Assembly: GCF_003481705.1 (NCBI RefSeq)
Contig: NZ_QULN01000001.1
Location: 186,001 to 250,000, forward strand
Reading direction: 5' to 3'
DNA: 64,000 nucleotides
From: Butyricicoccus sp. OM04-18BH
GTDB taxonomy: Bacteria; Bacillota; Clostridia; Oscillospirales; Butyricicoccaceae
Made by a program: the position numbers and the translations under genes
In this document: piece after piece, positions 15,914 to 24,415 of the stretch
Layout: each line of letters opens with the position of its first letter
Numbering within the stretch: the first letter of the stretch is position 1
Notes under the pieces: model-generated
Told to the model about the DNA's origin: nothing
The model's input: the letters and a program-made list of their open reading frames with translations, nothing else
Databases searched by the model: none

Positions 15914-16634
15914 AGTTGCCGCCAAAATCACCGGTGCAGGCGCGAAACAGGTCGCTGTTCTTCTGTATGCCATTCTGCGTGAACAGAAAAAGACCAAGGG
16001 TAAGACGCGGCTGACGAATATGCTGCGAAGCGGCAAAGAACTGAAAGTCTTTGCTGTGAAGGACACTGATCTGAAGCAGTTTTGCGAGGCATCCAAGAAG
16101 TATGGTGTGCTGTACTGCGTGCTGAAGGACAGGAATGCTGATGACGGTATTACGGATGTGATGGTTCGAGCGGAGGATGCAAGCAAGATCAACCGCATTT
16201 TTGAGCGTTTTCAGCTTGCAACGGTTGATATGGGCAGCGTTAAGAGTGAAATCGAACGCAGCCGCCGCGAGAAAGCCGCAGAGGAATTTCCGGAACCGGA
16301 GCGCAGCGCAGCCGAGTCGGATAAAACGGCACAGTTGGTAGATTCCATGTTGCAGAAACCGGACAAGGAGCAAGAGGGGCATACACCAAACCCCGCACAG
16401 GCTCGGACGACAAAATCCCCTCAGTCCGAGCCTATCTCAAGGCCCAGCGAACGAAGCGAGCGGGATATCTCTAATCGAGAACGGGTACGGCCATCTGTAC
16501 GGCAGGAACTGAAAGACATTAAGGCAGAGCAGGCTGCGAAGGCCGCAGAGAAAGCGAAGGACCGTGCTGAGAAAATGCCTGCGACTGAGCATCATGCCCC
16601 AAAGAAGAAGCGCAGGAAGAGAAAGGAGCGTTGA
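15849..16634 (+). CDS. PcfB/DUF3801 family protein
   Basis: A 261-residue protein with AAAGGAGCGAG before its ATG, inside the relaxase gene end. Residues 1-150 match PcfB/DUF3801 (AAEQVVRMSLEGAEVAAKIT, GAGAKQVAVLLYAILREQKK, KVFAVKDTDLKQFCEASKKY and YGVLYCVLKDR). In pCF10, PcfB-like proteins belong to the transfer-DNA processing complex. The C-terminal 100 residues are Lys/Arg/Glu-rich and disordered, ending in a run of basic residues that may bind DNA. Confidence 0.9.
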   Translation: MSMSYSGDAAEQVVRMSLEGAEVAAKITGAGAKQVAVLLYAILREQKKTKGKTRLTNMLRSGKELKVFAVKDTDLKQFCEASKKYGVLYCVLKDRNADDGITDVMVRAEDASKINRIFERFQLATVDMGSVKSEIERSRREKAAEEFPEPERSAAESDKTAQLVDSMLQKPDKEQEGHTPNPAQARTTKSPQSEPISRPSERSERDISNRERVRPSVRQELKDIKAEQAAKAAEKAKDRAEKMPATEHHAPKKKRRKRKER

Positions 16635-16636
16635 GC

Positions 16637-17524
16637 ATGGAAAACAATGACGGTCTGGTTCAGAACAGCAATGCTGAACCTTTTGATAAGGAAAAATGGG
16701 CAAAACAGAAACGTGAGGAGCGCAAAGTTGTCTATCAAATGATTGACGATGCAGCGGTCGCGGCAGTCAGCAGCGGTGAGAAGTTTCAGGCGTTTCTGAA
16801 TATTCAGGCGCAGTTTGACCGGTATTCTGCCAGTAATGCGCTGCTGATTGCCCATCAGTGTCCGGATGCGACGCAGCTGGCAGACTTTGCTGCCTGGAAG
16901 AACACTGGTGTTCACATCAAGAAAGGGGTTTGCGCCATCAACCTTCTGGAACCCGGACAGGAATATACGAATCAGGACGGTACGGTTAAGACCTCTTACA
17001 AGGTGAAAAAGGTGTTCGATGTGTCGCAGACAACGGCTTTGCAGAAGCATGAGACGTTGGTATCCCATGATAAAAAGTTGCTGCTGAATGCGCTGGTTGA
17101 TCATCGGCCTTGCGAAATTGAGGTTTCGGACGACCTGCCGGAACGAGTGAATGTACTGTATCAGCCAGCGGACAGCAAGATTTACGTTCGTCAGGGCACG
17201 GATGCAGAACCGCTGTTTCGCGGACTGGCACAGGAAATTGCAAAGGTCCATCTGAAACAGAAAAAACTGACCTGCTGCAACCCTGCCTTTACGGCATATT
17301 CGGTTGCGTATGTGCTGTGCAGGAAAAATCAGCTGTCCTGCGAGACGTTTCGTTTTGATCGAATGCCAGCGGAGTTTGGCGGTATGGACGCCAAGAGCGC
17401 AAGACAGGAGCTTAGTACGATCAGGCGTGTTTCCAACGTGATGATTGGTGATATGAACCGAGTGCTGGATACGCATGACCGGAAACAGCCGCAAAGAGAG
17501 AACGCCAACAGAGAGGAACGGTGA
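16637..17524 (+). CDS. ArdC-like protein with degenerate metallopeptidase motif
   Basis: A 295-residue protein. The ATG at 16637 is used because GAAAGGAGCG lies just upstream; a TTG six bases earlier is possible. The N-terminal half is an ArdC/LtrC-type single-strand-binding domain (FLNIQAQFDRYSASNALLIA, ADFAAWKNTGVHIKKG, KKVFDVSQT), related to the start of the giant helicase protein. The C-terminal half looks like the ArdC metallopeptidase fold, but the zinc motif expected as HExxH reads QEIAKVH (near residue 200). It therefore probably lacks protease activity. ArdC proteins protect incoming single-stranded DNA; a structural role in transfer is the likely retained function. Confidence 0.8.
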   Translation: MENNDGLVQNSNAEPFDKEKWAKQKREERKVVYQMIDDAAVAAVSSGEKFQAFLNIQAQFDRYSASNALLIAHQCPDATQLADFAAWKNTGVHIKKGVCAINLLEPGQEYTNQDGTVKTSYKVKKVFDVSQTTALQKHETLVSHDKKLLLNALVDHRPCEIEVSDDLPERVNVLYQPADSKIYVRQGTDAEPLFRGLAQEIAKVHLKQKKLTCCNPAFTAYSVAYVLCRKNQLSCETFRFDRMPAEFGGMDAKSARQELSTIRRVSNVMIGDMNRVLDTHDRKQPQRENANREER

Positions 17525-17529
17525 CAAAG

Positions 17530-17721
17530 ATGGCATCTGATAAGAAAGTTGTAACGCTGGAGGAACACGAGCAGCGGCTTATGGTGCGTGGTCTGGCAGA
17601 TTACCGTAACGATGCAATCCGGGATGGTAAGCCGACGGACGATATTGATGACTTGCTTCTCAAAGTGATCGACGCACCGCCCAAACGGAAACGGGGGCTG
17701 TGGCGGAATGAAGCAAGATAA
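17530..17721 (+). CDS. small protein between ArdC-like and TraG genes, unknown
   Basis: Encodes 63 residues from the ATG at 17530; a GTG nine bases earlier is an equally possible start. It is a charged, helical, soluble peptide (KVVTLEEHEQRLMVRGLADY and PTDDIDDLLLKVIDAPPKR) with a basic end. It overlaps the coupling-protein start by 14 bases, so it is part of the transfer operon. I do not recognise a family. Confidence 0.65.
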   Translation: MASDKKVVTLEEHEQRLMVRGLADYRNDAIRDGKPTDDIDDLLLKVIDAPPKRKRGLWRNEAR

Positions 17722-19534
17722 GTTTTCGCCAGTAAGCCTGATCTGCTATGCCTGCGGTTGCATACCGGTCATCTGGATAGCGCTGTTGTTCGCTCCGTAT
17801 TTAGATGATGGATTGATCGGTTTGATTAAGAATGCCGGTGCCGCATTTGCAAATCCGTTTCATATCATGCTTTGTAGGGATAGTCTCCGAGCTGTCCTTA
17901 TTTTTCTACTGATTTACGGGTTGGCTTTGGCGGTATTTCTCTCGAGTGACCGAAATTACCGCAGGCGCGAGGAGCATGGTTCAGCACAGTGGGGTTCTCC
18001 AAGGGAAATCAGTCGAAAGTATGCAAATAAGGCTGCGCCAGAAAATAAAATCCTGACGCAGACTGTTGCAATCGGACTTGATGGTCGAAAGCACCGACGA
18101 AATCTGAATATTCTGTGCTGCGGCGGCAGCGGTGCTGGCAAGACGCGCTTTTTTGCAAAACCCAATGTGATGAATGCGAATACCAGCTTTGTTTGTCTTG
18201 ACCCAAAGGGCGAACTCCTGCGCGATACAGGCAATCTTCTGAAATCCAAGGGCTATGAAATTAAGGTGATCGATCTCATCAATATGGAGAAAAGCCACTG
18301 TTACAATCCGTTTGTCTATCTGCGGAATGATAATGATATTCAGCGCCTTGTGACGAACCTGTTTAAGAATACCACACCTAAAGGCAGTCAGTCGCAGGAC
18401 CCTTTCTGGGATCAGGCGGCGCAAATGCTTCTGCTGGCTCTAATTTTTTATCTTCATTATGAAGCTCCGGAGGACGAACAGAACTTCCCCACGGTGATGG
18501 AGATGATTCGAGCGGGTGAAGTGCATGAGGACGATGATGGTTTTGTTTCGCCGCTGGACGAACTGTTCGACCGACTGGAGATGCGTAATCCGGAGCACAT
18601 TGCCCTGAAATATTATCGCAACTACCATTCTGGCAGCGGCAAAACGCTGAAATCCATTCAAATCACACTGGTTGCCAGACTGGAGAAGTTCAATCTGGAG
18701 TCCCTTGCTGGTATTACGCAGACCGATGAAATGGAGCTATGGAGCGTAGGCGAGAAGAAAACGGCTGTGTTTGCAGTGATTCCGGATAATGACAGCAGCT
18801 TCAATTTCCTTGTCGGTATGCTGTACACGCAGCTGTTTCAACAGCTTTACTACCAGGCAGACATTGTTCATGGCGGCAGACTGCCGGTTCATGTGCATTT
18901 TGTGATGGACGAGTTTGCAAATGTCGCCCTGCCCGATGAGTTTGATAAGCTGCTGGCTACGATGCGCAGCCGTGAGATTTCAGTGAGCATTATTATCCAA
19001 AACCTTGCACAGCTGAAAGCATTATTCGAAAAACAGTGGGAAAGCATCGTGGGCAACTGTGATGAGTTCCTGTATCTCGGCGGTAACGAGCAGTCTACGC
19101 ATGAATATGTGTCCAAGCTGCTCGGCAAGGAAACGATTGATACGAACACCTATGGACAATCCAAAGGTAGAAACGGCAGCTACTCGGTCAACTGGCAGAT
19201 CACAGGCCGAGAGCTGATGACACCTGATGAAGTGCGTATGCTGGACAACCGCTACGCACTTCTTTTTATACGCGGTGAGCGACCGGTCAAAGACTTCAAA
19301 TACGATGTTTTGAAGCATCCGAATGTGAAACTCACCACAGACGGCGGTATGGAGCCTTACCAGCATGGACAGGACACACGCAGTATCGCATCTGTCGTAC
19401 TGGACGCTGAACTTGCTAAAAAGGCAGAGAAACTGACCGTTTCCAGTCAACATGACTTTGTGCTTCTCACAGAAGAGGAGCTAGAAGAACATTTCAAGAA
19501 GATGGAGGAAAAACAACATGAAAAACAAAAATGA
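17708..19534 (+). CDS. VirD4/TraG-like type IV coupling protein
   Basis: A 608-residue inner-membrane ATPase that links the relaxosome to the secretion channel. Two or three N-terminal membrane segments (IPVIWIALLFAPYL, LRAVLIFLLIYGLALAVFL) precede the ATPase. Walker A GGSGAGKTRF lies near residue 139 and Walker B FVMDEFANVALPDEF near residue 399. The length and the LDPKGELLRDTG signature are typical of the CD1115/TraG family of Tn1549-like elements. It overlaps the small upstream gene and the pilin-like gene downstream. Confidence 0.95.
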   Translation: MKQDKFSPVSLICYACGCIPVIWIALLFAPYLDDGLIGLIKNAGAAFANPFHIMLCRDSLRAVLIFLLIYGLALAVFLSSDRNYRRREEHGSAQWGSPREISRKYANKAAPENKILTQTVAIGLDGRKHRRNLNILCCGGSGAGKTRFFAKPNVMNANTSFVCLDPKGELLRDTGNLLKSKGYEIKVIDLINMEKSHCYNPFVYLRNDNDIQRLVTNLFKNTTPKGSQSQDPFWDQAAQMLLLALIFYLHYEAPEDEQNFPTVMEMIRAGEVHEDDDGFVSPLDELFDRLEMRNPEHIALKYYRNYHSGSGKTLKSIQITLVARLEKFNLESLAGITQTDEMELWSVGEKKTAVFAVIPDNDSSFNFLVGMLYTQLFQQLYYQADIVHGGRLPVHVHFVMDEFANVALPDEFDKLLATMRSREISVSIIIQNLAQLKALFEKQWESIVGNCDEFLYLGGNEQSTHEYVSKLLGKETIDTNTYGQSKGRNGSYSVNWQITGRELMTPDEVRMLDNRYALLFIRGERPVKDFKYDVLKHPNVKLTTDGGMEPYQHGQDTRSIASVVLDAELAKKAEKLTVSSQHDFVLLTEEELEEHFKKMEEKQHEKQK

Positions 19535-19859
19535 AAACCGAAAGCCGGTGCCTGACAAGGTGAAAAAGGGCTTCCGTCGCTACTGTACGGCGGTGATGGC
19601 TGTGGCAGTGCTCTGCTGCTGCACCGTCCCGGCGTTTGCGGCAGACGATCCGCTGGCAGTGATCAACAACCTGAGTGATTTTATTTTCGGCTTGATTCGT
19701 GCCGTTGGTCTGATCCTGCTTGGCTGGGGTATCGTGCAGGTGGGTCTGTCGCTTCAGTCCCATGACCCCTCTCAGCGTTCTAACGGCTTTCTGACGTTGG
19801 CAGGCGGCATTGTCATCACCTTTGCCAAGGAAATCCTGACGCTGATTACCGGCGGCTAA
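19518..19859 (+). CDS. small membrane protein, VirB2/Maff2-like (pilin candidate)
   Basis: A 113-residue protein with a basic start, a long signal-like hydrophobic segment ending VPAFA-AD (about residues 24-41), and two further hydrophobic helices (FIFGLIRAVGLILLGWGIVQ and FLTLAGGIVITFAKEILTLI). The SHDPSQRSNGFLTLAGG segment resembles Maff2-type proteins (CD1113) that fill the VirB2 position in Tn1549-like clusters. It likely forms a transmembrane component or pilin-like subunit of the channel. A strong hairpin follows. Confidence 0.75.
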   Translation: MKNKNENRKPVPDKVKKGFRRYCTAVMAVAVLCCCTVPAFAADDPLAVINNLSDFIFGLIRAVGLILLGWGIVQVGLSLQSHDPSQRSNGFLTLAGGIVITFAKEILTLITGG

Positions 19860-19879
19860 GATACGTTATCCAACAGTTT

Positions 19880-19902
19880 GGGGCAGGCATGATGCCTGCC
19901 CC
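19880..19902 (+). promoter_or_regulatory. intergenic hairpin after the pilin-like gene
   Basis: Perfect 11-bp inverted repeat GGGGCAGGCAT / ATGCCTGCCCC with a one-base centre, ending three bases before the AAGGAGG site of the next gene. There is no T run, so it is unlikely to be a terminator. It may stabilise the 3' end of the upstream message or tune translation of the VirB6-like gene. Confidence 0.6.
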
Positions 19903-19919
19903 GGAAGGAGGTGCTTGAA

Positions 19920-20756
19920 GTGTCGGATAACTGGGTCGTACAAAACCTGACCAATGCGCTGGAAACATGGAATGATAAGCTGTCAGAGATTTGGCTGCTC
20001 ATTACGCAGTCCCCGGAAAACTTTAAGGGCGGCGCGATTTGGAGCGTGATCGTCAGCATTCATGGCGCACTCCAGGCGATTGGATATGCGCTGCTGGTGG
20101 TGTTCTTTGTGGTTGGCGTGATGAAAACCTGTGGCAGCTTTGCGGAAATCAAAAAGCCGGAACACGCAGTAAAGCTGTTTGTGCGGTTCGCCCTTGCCAA
20201 AGGACTGATTTCCTATGGCATGGAATTGATGCTGGCTCTGCTCAATATTGTACAGGGCGTTATTTCTTCGATTATGAATGCCGCAGGATTTGGAGGAGCA
20301 CAGCAGACGGTATTGCCACAGGAGATTATTACAGCCGTAGAAGAATGCGGCTTTTTTGAAAGCATTCCTCTGTGGGCCGTCACGCTGATCGGCGGACTGT
20401 TCATTTGGGTGCTGTCTTTTGTGATGATTCTGAGCGTTTACGGACGCTTTTTCAAAATGTTCATGTATACGGCAATCGCGCCGATTCCACTGTCCAGCTT
20501 TGCAGGAGAACCAAGCCAGAACATCGGTAAGAGCTTCTTAAAAGGCTATGCAGCGGTTTGCCTGGAGGGAGCGATTATCGTCCTTGCCTGCATTATATTC
20601 AGCGTATTTGCGGCATCGCCGCCGGTGGTTGATGTGGATGCGGCAGCAGCATCCATGGTATGGAGTTATATTGGCGAACTGATTTTCAATATGCTGATTC
20701 TGGTTGGCTCGATAAAAATGGCAGACAGAATTGTGCATGAGATGATGGGACTGTAA
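19920..20756 (+). CDS. VirB6/TrbL-like conjugal transfer protein (CD1112 family)
   Basis: A 278-residue polytopic membrane protein. The GTG at 19920 is placed eight bases after AAGGAGG; a GTG nine bases earlier is too close. About six hydrophobic helices are visible, for example ALQAIGYALLVVFFVVGVM, LWAVTLIGGLFIWVLSFVMI and CLEGAIIVLACIIFSVFA. The PIPLSSFAGEPSQNIGKSFL segment is typical of the CD1112/TrbL family, which forms the inner-membrane channel. It is followed directly by PrgI and VirB4, as in Tn1549. Confidence 0.9.
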   Translation: MSDNWVVQNLTNALETWNDKLSEIWLLITQSPENFKGGAIWSVIVSIHGALQAIGYALLVVFFVVGVMKTCGSFAEIKKPEHAVKLFVRFALAKGLISYGMELMLALLNIVQGVISSIMNAAGFGGAQQTVLPQEIITAVEECGFFESIPLWAVTLIGGLFIWVLSFVMILSVYGRFFKMFMYTAIAPIPLSSFAGEPSQNIGKSFLKGYAAVCLEGAIIVLACIIFSVFAASPPVVDVDAAAASMVWSYIGELIFNMLILVGSIKMADRIVHEMMGL

Positions 20757-20769
20757 GGAGGGAAAGGCA

Positions 20770-21135
20770 TTGGAAGTTAAAATCAATCGAGAGATTCGGA
20801 ACTATACCGAATCCATGTTCTTCGGACTGTCTATGCGGCAGTGCGTGTTTACAGTGCTTGCAGCTAGTGTAGCGATTCTGCTGTACTTTGTCCTCAAACC
20901 GTATGTCGGCACAGAAACGGTTTCATGGATGTGTATCCTTGGTGCTGCCCCGTTTGCTGCTATGGGATTTGTGACATATCACGGTATGACGGCCGAGCAG
21001 TTTGTATGGGCATGGCTGCGGTCAGAAGTGCTGGAGCCAAAAGTCATTCGATTCCAGTCGAATAATATCTATTATGAAGCGTTAAAGCCTGAGCTGGAGA
21101 AGAAAGAGAAAGAGGGAATGAAGAACCATGATTAA
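20770..21135 (+). CDS. PrgI family protein
   Basis: A 121-residue membrane protein starting at TTG after AAGGAGGGAAAGG. It has two closely spaced hydrophobic helices (CVFTVLAASVAILLYFVL, MCILGAAPFAAMGFVTY) followed by the soluble EQFVWAWLRSEVLEPKVIRF segment. This is the PrgI layout, equivalent to VirB3, which works with VirB4. Its stop overlaps the VirB4 start. Confidence 0.92.
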   Translation: MEVKINREIRNYTESMFFGLSMRQCVFTVLAASVAILLYFVLKPYVGTETVSWMCILGAAPFAAMGFVTYHGMTAEQFVWAWLRSEVLEPKVIRFQSNNIYYEALKPELEKKEKEGMKNHD

Positions 21136-23467
21136 GAGTATTCGTACCATCATGAAGCAGGATAAGGAACGCTACAAGGTACCTCGCAAAGTGCAGGATG
21201 TCATCCCTATCAGGCGCATCTGGCCGGACGGTATTTTTCAGGTGGGCAGCAAGTTCACTAAGATGTATCGGTTTACGGATATTAACTATTTGGTGGCCTC
21301 CCGCGAGGATAAGGAGAGTATGTTCCTGACCTATTCGGAACTGCTGAACAGTCTGGACAGCGGCGCGACTACCAAACTGACGATTTATAACCATCGTCAG
21401 AACCGCGCCAGCTTTGAAAAATCCATTCTAATGCCGATGAAGGAGGACGGACTGGACCAGTACCGCAAGGAATATAACCAGATGCTGCTGGACAAGGCTA
21501 CGGGCGCAAACGGTATCATGCAGGAGAAATACCTGACGGTCTCGGTAGCCAGAAAGGACGTGGAGGAAGCAAGAACGTATTTTTCACGCATTGGCGCTGA
21601 CCTGTCGGCACATTTTGCAGCGCTCGGTTCCAAGTGTATGGAACTGACGGCGGCAGAACGCCTGCGTATGCTGCATGATTTTTACCGTGCCGGTGAGGAA
21701 ACTACGTTTGACTTCGACATTAAGAGCATGGCGAGAAAGGGCCATGATATTCGGGATTTTATCTGCCCTGACTCCATTGAAAAGAACAAGGATCATCTGA
21801 TTCTGGGCGATCAGTATTGCCGGGTGCTGTTTCTCAAAGACTATGCCAGCTACATTAAGGACAGCATGGTTACGGAACTGACTGACCTGAACCGCAATAT
21901 GATGCTTTCCATTGATATTCTGCCCATTCCGACCGATGAGGCAGTGCATGAGGTGGAGAGCCGCCTGTTGGGTGTGGAAACAAACATTACGAACTGGCAG
22001 CGCCGCCAAAATGCAAACAACAACTTCTCTGCTGTTGTTCCGTATGATATGGAGCTTCAGCGCAAGGAGAGCAAGGAATTCCTTGACGACCTGACCACCC
22101 GTGATCAGCGCATGATGTTCGCAGTGCTGACAATGGTGCTTACGGCAGATACCAAGGAGCAGTTGGACGCAGATACAGAAACCGTACAGGCGATTGCCCG
22201 AAAGCATATGTGTCAGCTGGCTGTGCTGAAATATCAGCAGCTTGATGGACTGAATACAGTGCTGCCAATCGGCTCTCGCAGGATTGATGTTTTTCGAACG
22301 CTGACAACGGAAAGCCTTGCAGTGTTTATGCCGTTCAAGGTACAGGAAATCCAGGATAAGGGCGGCATCTTCTTTGGAGAGAATGCGATTTCGCATAATC
22401 TCATCATGTGCAATAAAGCGAACCTGCTGAACCAGTCTGCATTTCTGTTGGGTGTGCCTGGCAGCGGCAAATCGTTCAATGCAAAGGAGCTGATTACGTT
22501 CCTGATTCTGAATACCGATGATGATATCCTGATCTGTGACCCGGAAGGAGAATATGCGCCGCTTGCGGAAGCAATGGGCGATATTTCGTCTGTGATTCGT
22601 GTTTCGGCTGGCGGTAAGGACAGACTGAATGCCATGTACATGGTTGATGGCTACGGCGAAAACAACCCGATTGTAGTGAAATCGCAGTTTATCATGTCGC
22701 TGGTAGAGCGTATTGACCCGAACGGTGTCGGTCCGCAGCAGAAGTCCATCATTGACCGATGCGTTGCGGCGGTGTATCAGGAAGCGGAGCAGTCCGGCAC
22801 AGTGCCCACGCTGTCAACACTGCGTGAAATGCTGCTCGATCAGCCGGAAGAAAAGGCCAAGGACATTGCGCTTGCACTGGAGCTGTTTACCACCGGTTCT
22901 CTGGATATTTTCGGTCATAAAAGCACGGTCAATCTGGACAAGCGGGTGGTTGTGTTTGACATTCATGGACTGGGTGAACAGTTGAAGCCGATCGGCCATC
23001 TGGTCATTACGGATACCATGCTGAACCGCGTAACGCTCAACTGGAAACGCGGCAAGCGCACGCATGTATTCATTGATGAGTTCCATGTCATGTTTGAAAA
23101 CGAGTTCAGTGCGGCCTTTTTCAATTCGGCATGGCGGCAGTTTCGAAAGAGAAATGCGTACCCGACCGCTATCACGCAGAATGTGGAGTATCTGCTGGAT
23201 TCCGTTCAGGCAAGTACCATGCTCTCTAACTCGGAGTTTATTGTCATGCTCAATCAGGCAGCATCCGACCGTGAAAAGCTGGCGCATTTGCTGAATATCT
23301 CGAATGAGCAGATGAGCTATATCACCAACGCAGATGCAGGCTGCGGCCTGATTAAATATGGCAGCGCACTGGTGCCGTTCATCAACCGTTTTCCGCAGAA
23401 TACGAAACTGTATGAGCTGATGACGACCCGACCTGGTGAGGGTCAGTTTGCACACGGGCAGGAGTAA
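21128..23467 (+). CDS. VirB4-like conjugation ATPase (CD1110 family)
   Basis: A 779-residue cytoplasmic ATPase that powers the type IV secretion machine. Walker A GVPGSGKS is at residues 442-449, ICDPEGEYAPL follows, and Walker B reads THVFIDEFHVMFENEF near residue 645. The N-terminal 400 residues are the usual VirB4 substrate/assembly domain. The order PrgI-VirB4 and the overlap with PrgI match Tn1549-like elements. A hairpin overlaps its stop codon. Confidence 0.95.
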   Translation: MIKSIRTIMKQDKERYKVPRKVQDVIPIRRIWPDGIFQVGSKFTKMYRFTDINYLVASREDKESMFLTYSELLNSLDSGATTKLTIYNHRQNRASFEKSILMPMKEDGLDQYRKEYNQMLLDKATGANGIMQEKYLTVSVARKDVEEARTYFSRIGADLSAHFAALGSKCMELTAAERLRMLHDFYRAGEETTFDFDIKSMARKGHDIRDFICPDSIEKNKDHLILGDQYCRVLFLKDYASYIKDSMVTELTDLNRNMMLSIDILPIPTDEAVHEVESRLLGVETNITNWQRRQNANNNFSAVVPYDMELQRKESKEFLDDLTTRDQRMMFAVLTMVLTADTKEQLDADTETVQAIARKHMCQLAVLKYQQLDGLNTVLPIGSRRIDVFRTLTTESLAVFMPFKVQEIQDKGGIFFGENAISHNLIMCNKANLLNQSAFLLGVPGSGKSFNAKELITFLILNTDDDILICDPEGEYAPLAEAMGDISSVIRVSAGGKDRLNAMYMVDGYGENNPIVVKSQFIMSLVERIDPNGVGPQQKSIIDRCVAAVYQEAEQSGTVPTLSTLREMLLDQPEEKAKDIALALELFTTGSLDIFGHKSTVNLDKRVVVFDIHGLGEQLKPIGHLVITDTMLNRVTLNWKRGKRTHVFIDEFHVMFENEFSAAFFNSAWRQFRKRNAYPTAITQNVEYLLDSVQASTMLSNSEFIVMLNQAASDREKLAHLLNISNEQMSYITNADAGCGLIKYGSALVPFINRFPQNTKLYELMTTRPGEGQFAHGQE

Positions 23468-23479
23468 TCCTGCCCGTTT
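23455..23479 (+). terminator. weak terminator or attenuator at the virB4 stop
   Basis: Inverted repeat CGGGCAGGA / TCCTGCCCG (23455-23463 and 23468-23476) with the stop codon in the loop, followed by TTTC. The T run is short, so partial read-through into the cell-wall hydrolase gene is expected. Confidence 0.55.
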
Positions 23480-23503
23480 CTGCGTATGGAGGTGAGTAGG
23501 AAA

Positions 23504-24415
23504 ATGCCAAAGATCAAGACAAGAGAAAAGGTGCAAGGCATTAAGACGTTGGATAAGGCGGCGGTTGCGGGAGAACGCATGAAGGAGGTATATATCCGTT
23601 CCAAAGAACAGTTTACAAATTTGACAGATGACCGTTCGGAAAATCCCAATGCCTATGCTGGGGACAAGGTGCAACGAGCAGCGGAAAATGCGGCGGAAGA
23701 TACTGCTCGTGTTGCTGCGGCTGGTGCAAAACTGGCAGTGAAAAAAGGAACAGCGGCAATCAAGCAGCGCAGGGAACGATATGCGGAACCGATGCAGGAG
23801 CCGGCGATGCCCAATCAGCCATGGGGTGAAAATGACATCACACCTCAGAAACAATCGCAACGGCAGGCTGCAATTCGTGCACAACAAGTGAAAACGAACC
23901 GGAAAACTGCCGGAAAAGATGCTCCGAGAATAAAAATCGGACAGCAGACTGTGAGTAGAGTTTCAAATGACCCGGTGGAACAGGGACGTACATTGGCAAA
24001 GAGCAAAGCTGCCAAGAAGTTGAAATCTGCTCGAATCAAAGAGCGGCAGTCTGCGATTGCAGGTTCAGATCGGACTATTAAACCTGCCGAAACGAGTTTC
24101 CATGATTGCGTAGTGCATGGTTCACAGCATAGTGCAAATCCAGAAAAAAGCGTCATAAAGTCGAGAGAAACAGTATTGCACAGCAGCAAAACTGCTGCAA
24201 AAGAGGCAATTTCGCCTAAGACAACTCGGTTGAGAATCAAGACTGCTGCACGAAGGGTGCAGTCAGCCAGACAAACAGCGCAGTATGCAACTGCGGTTCA
24301 GCATCGTTCGGCGGAGGCTGCAGTGAAATCTGCTGAAATTTCGGCCCAGACATTTCGAGCAGCGACAAAGCGGACGGCAACCATGTCTAAACGAGCGGCA
24401 GAAGCCACGAAATAG
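23504..24415 (+). CDS. N-terminal half of a CD1108-family conjugation protein, cut by TAG
   Basis: A 303-residue basic, Ala/Lys/Arg/Gln-rich protein with a GGAGGTGAG site before its ATG. The start (MPKIKTREKVQGIKTLDKAA) is the typical beginning of CD1108-family mobile-element proteins, which continue directly into a membrane helix and a peptidoglycan hydrolase domain. Here the frame meets a TAG at 24413-24415, and the next codon (GTG) opens the rest of the family sequence in the same frame. Either the gene carries a nonsense mutation, the TAG is read through, or the two halves are made separately. The low-complexity composition suggests a disordered cytoplasmic tail that contacts the secretion machine. 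Confidence 0.75.
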   Translation: MPKIKTREKVQGIKTLDKAAVAGERMKEVYIRSKEQFTNLTDDRSENPNAYAGDKVQRAAENAAEDTARVAAAGAKLAVKKGTAAIKQRRERYAEPMQEPAMPNQPWGENDITPQKQSQRQAAIRAQQVKTNRKTAGKDAPRIKIGQQTVSRVSNDPVEQGRTLAKSKAAKKLKSARIKERQSAIAGSDRTIKPAETSFHDCVVHGSQHSANPEKSVIKSRETVLHSSKTAAKEAISPKTTRLRIKTAARRVQSARQTAQYATAVQHRSAEAAVKSAEISAQTFRAATKRTATMSKRAAEATK

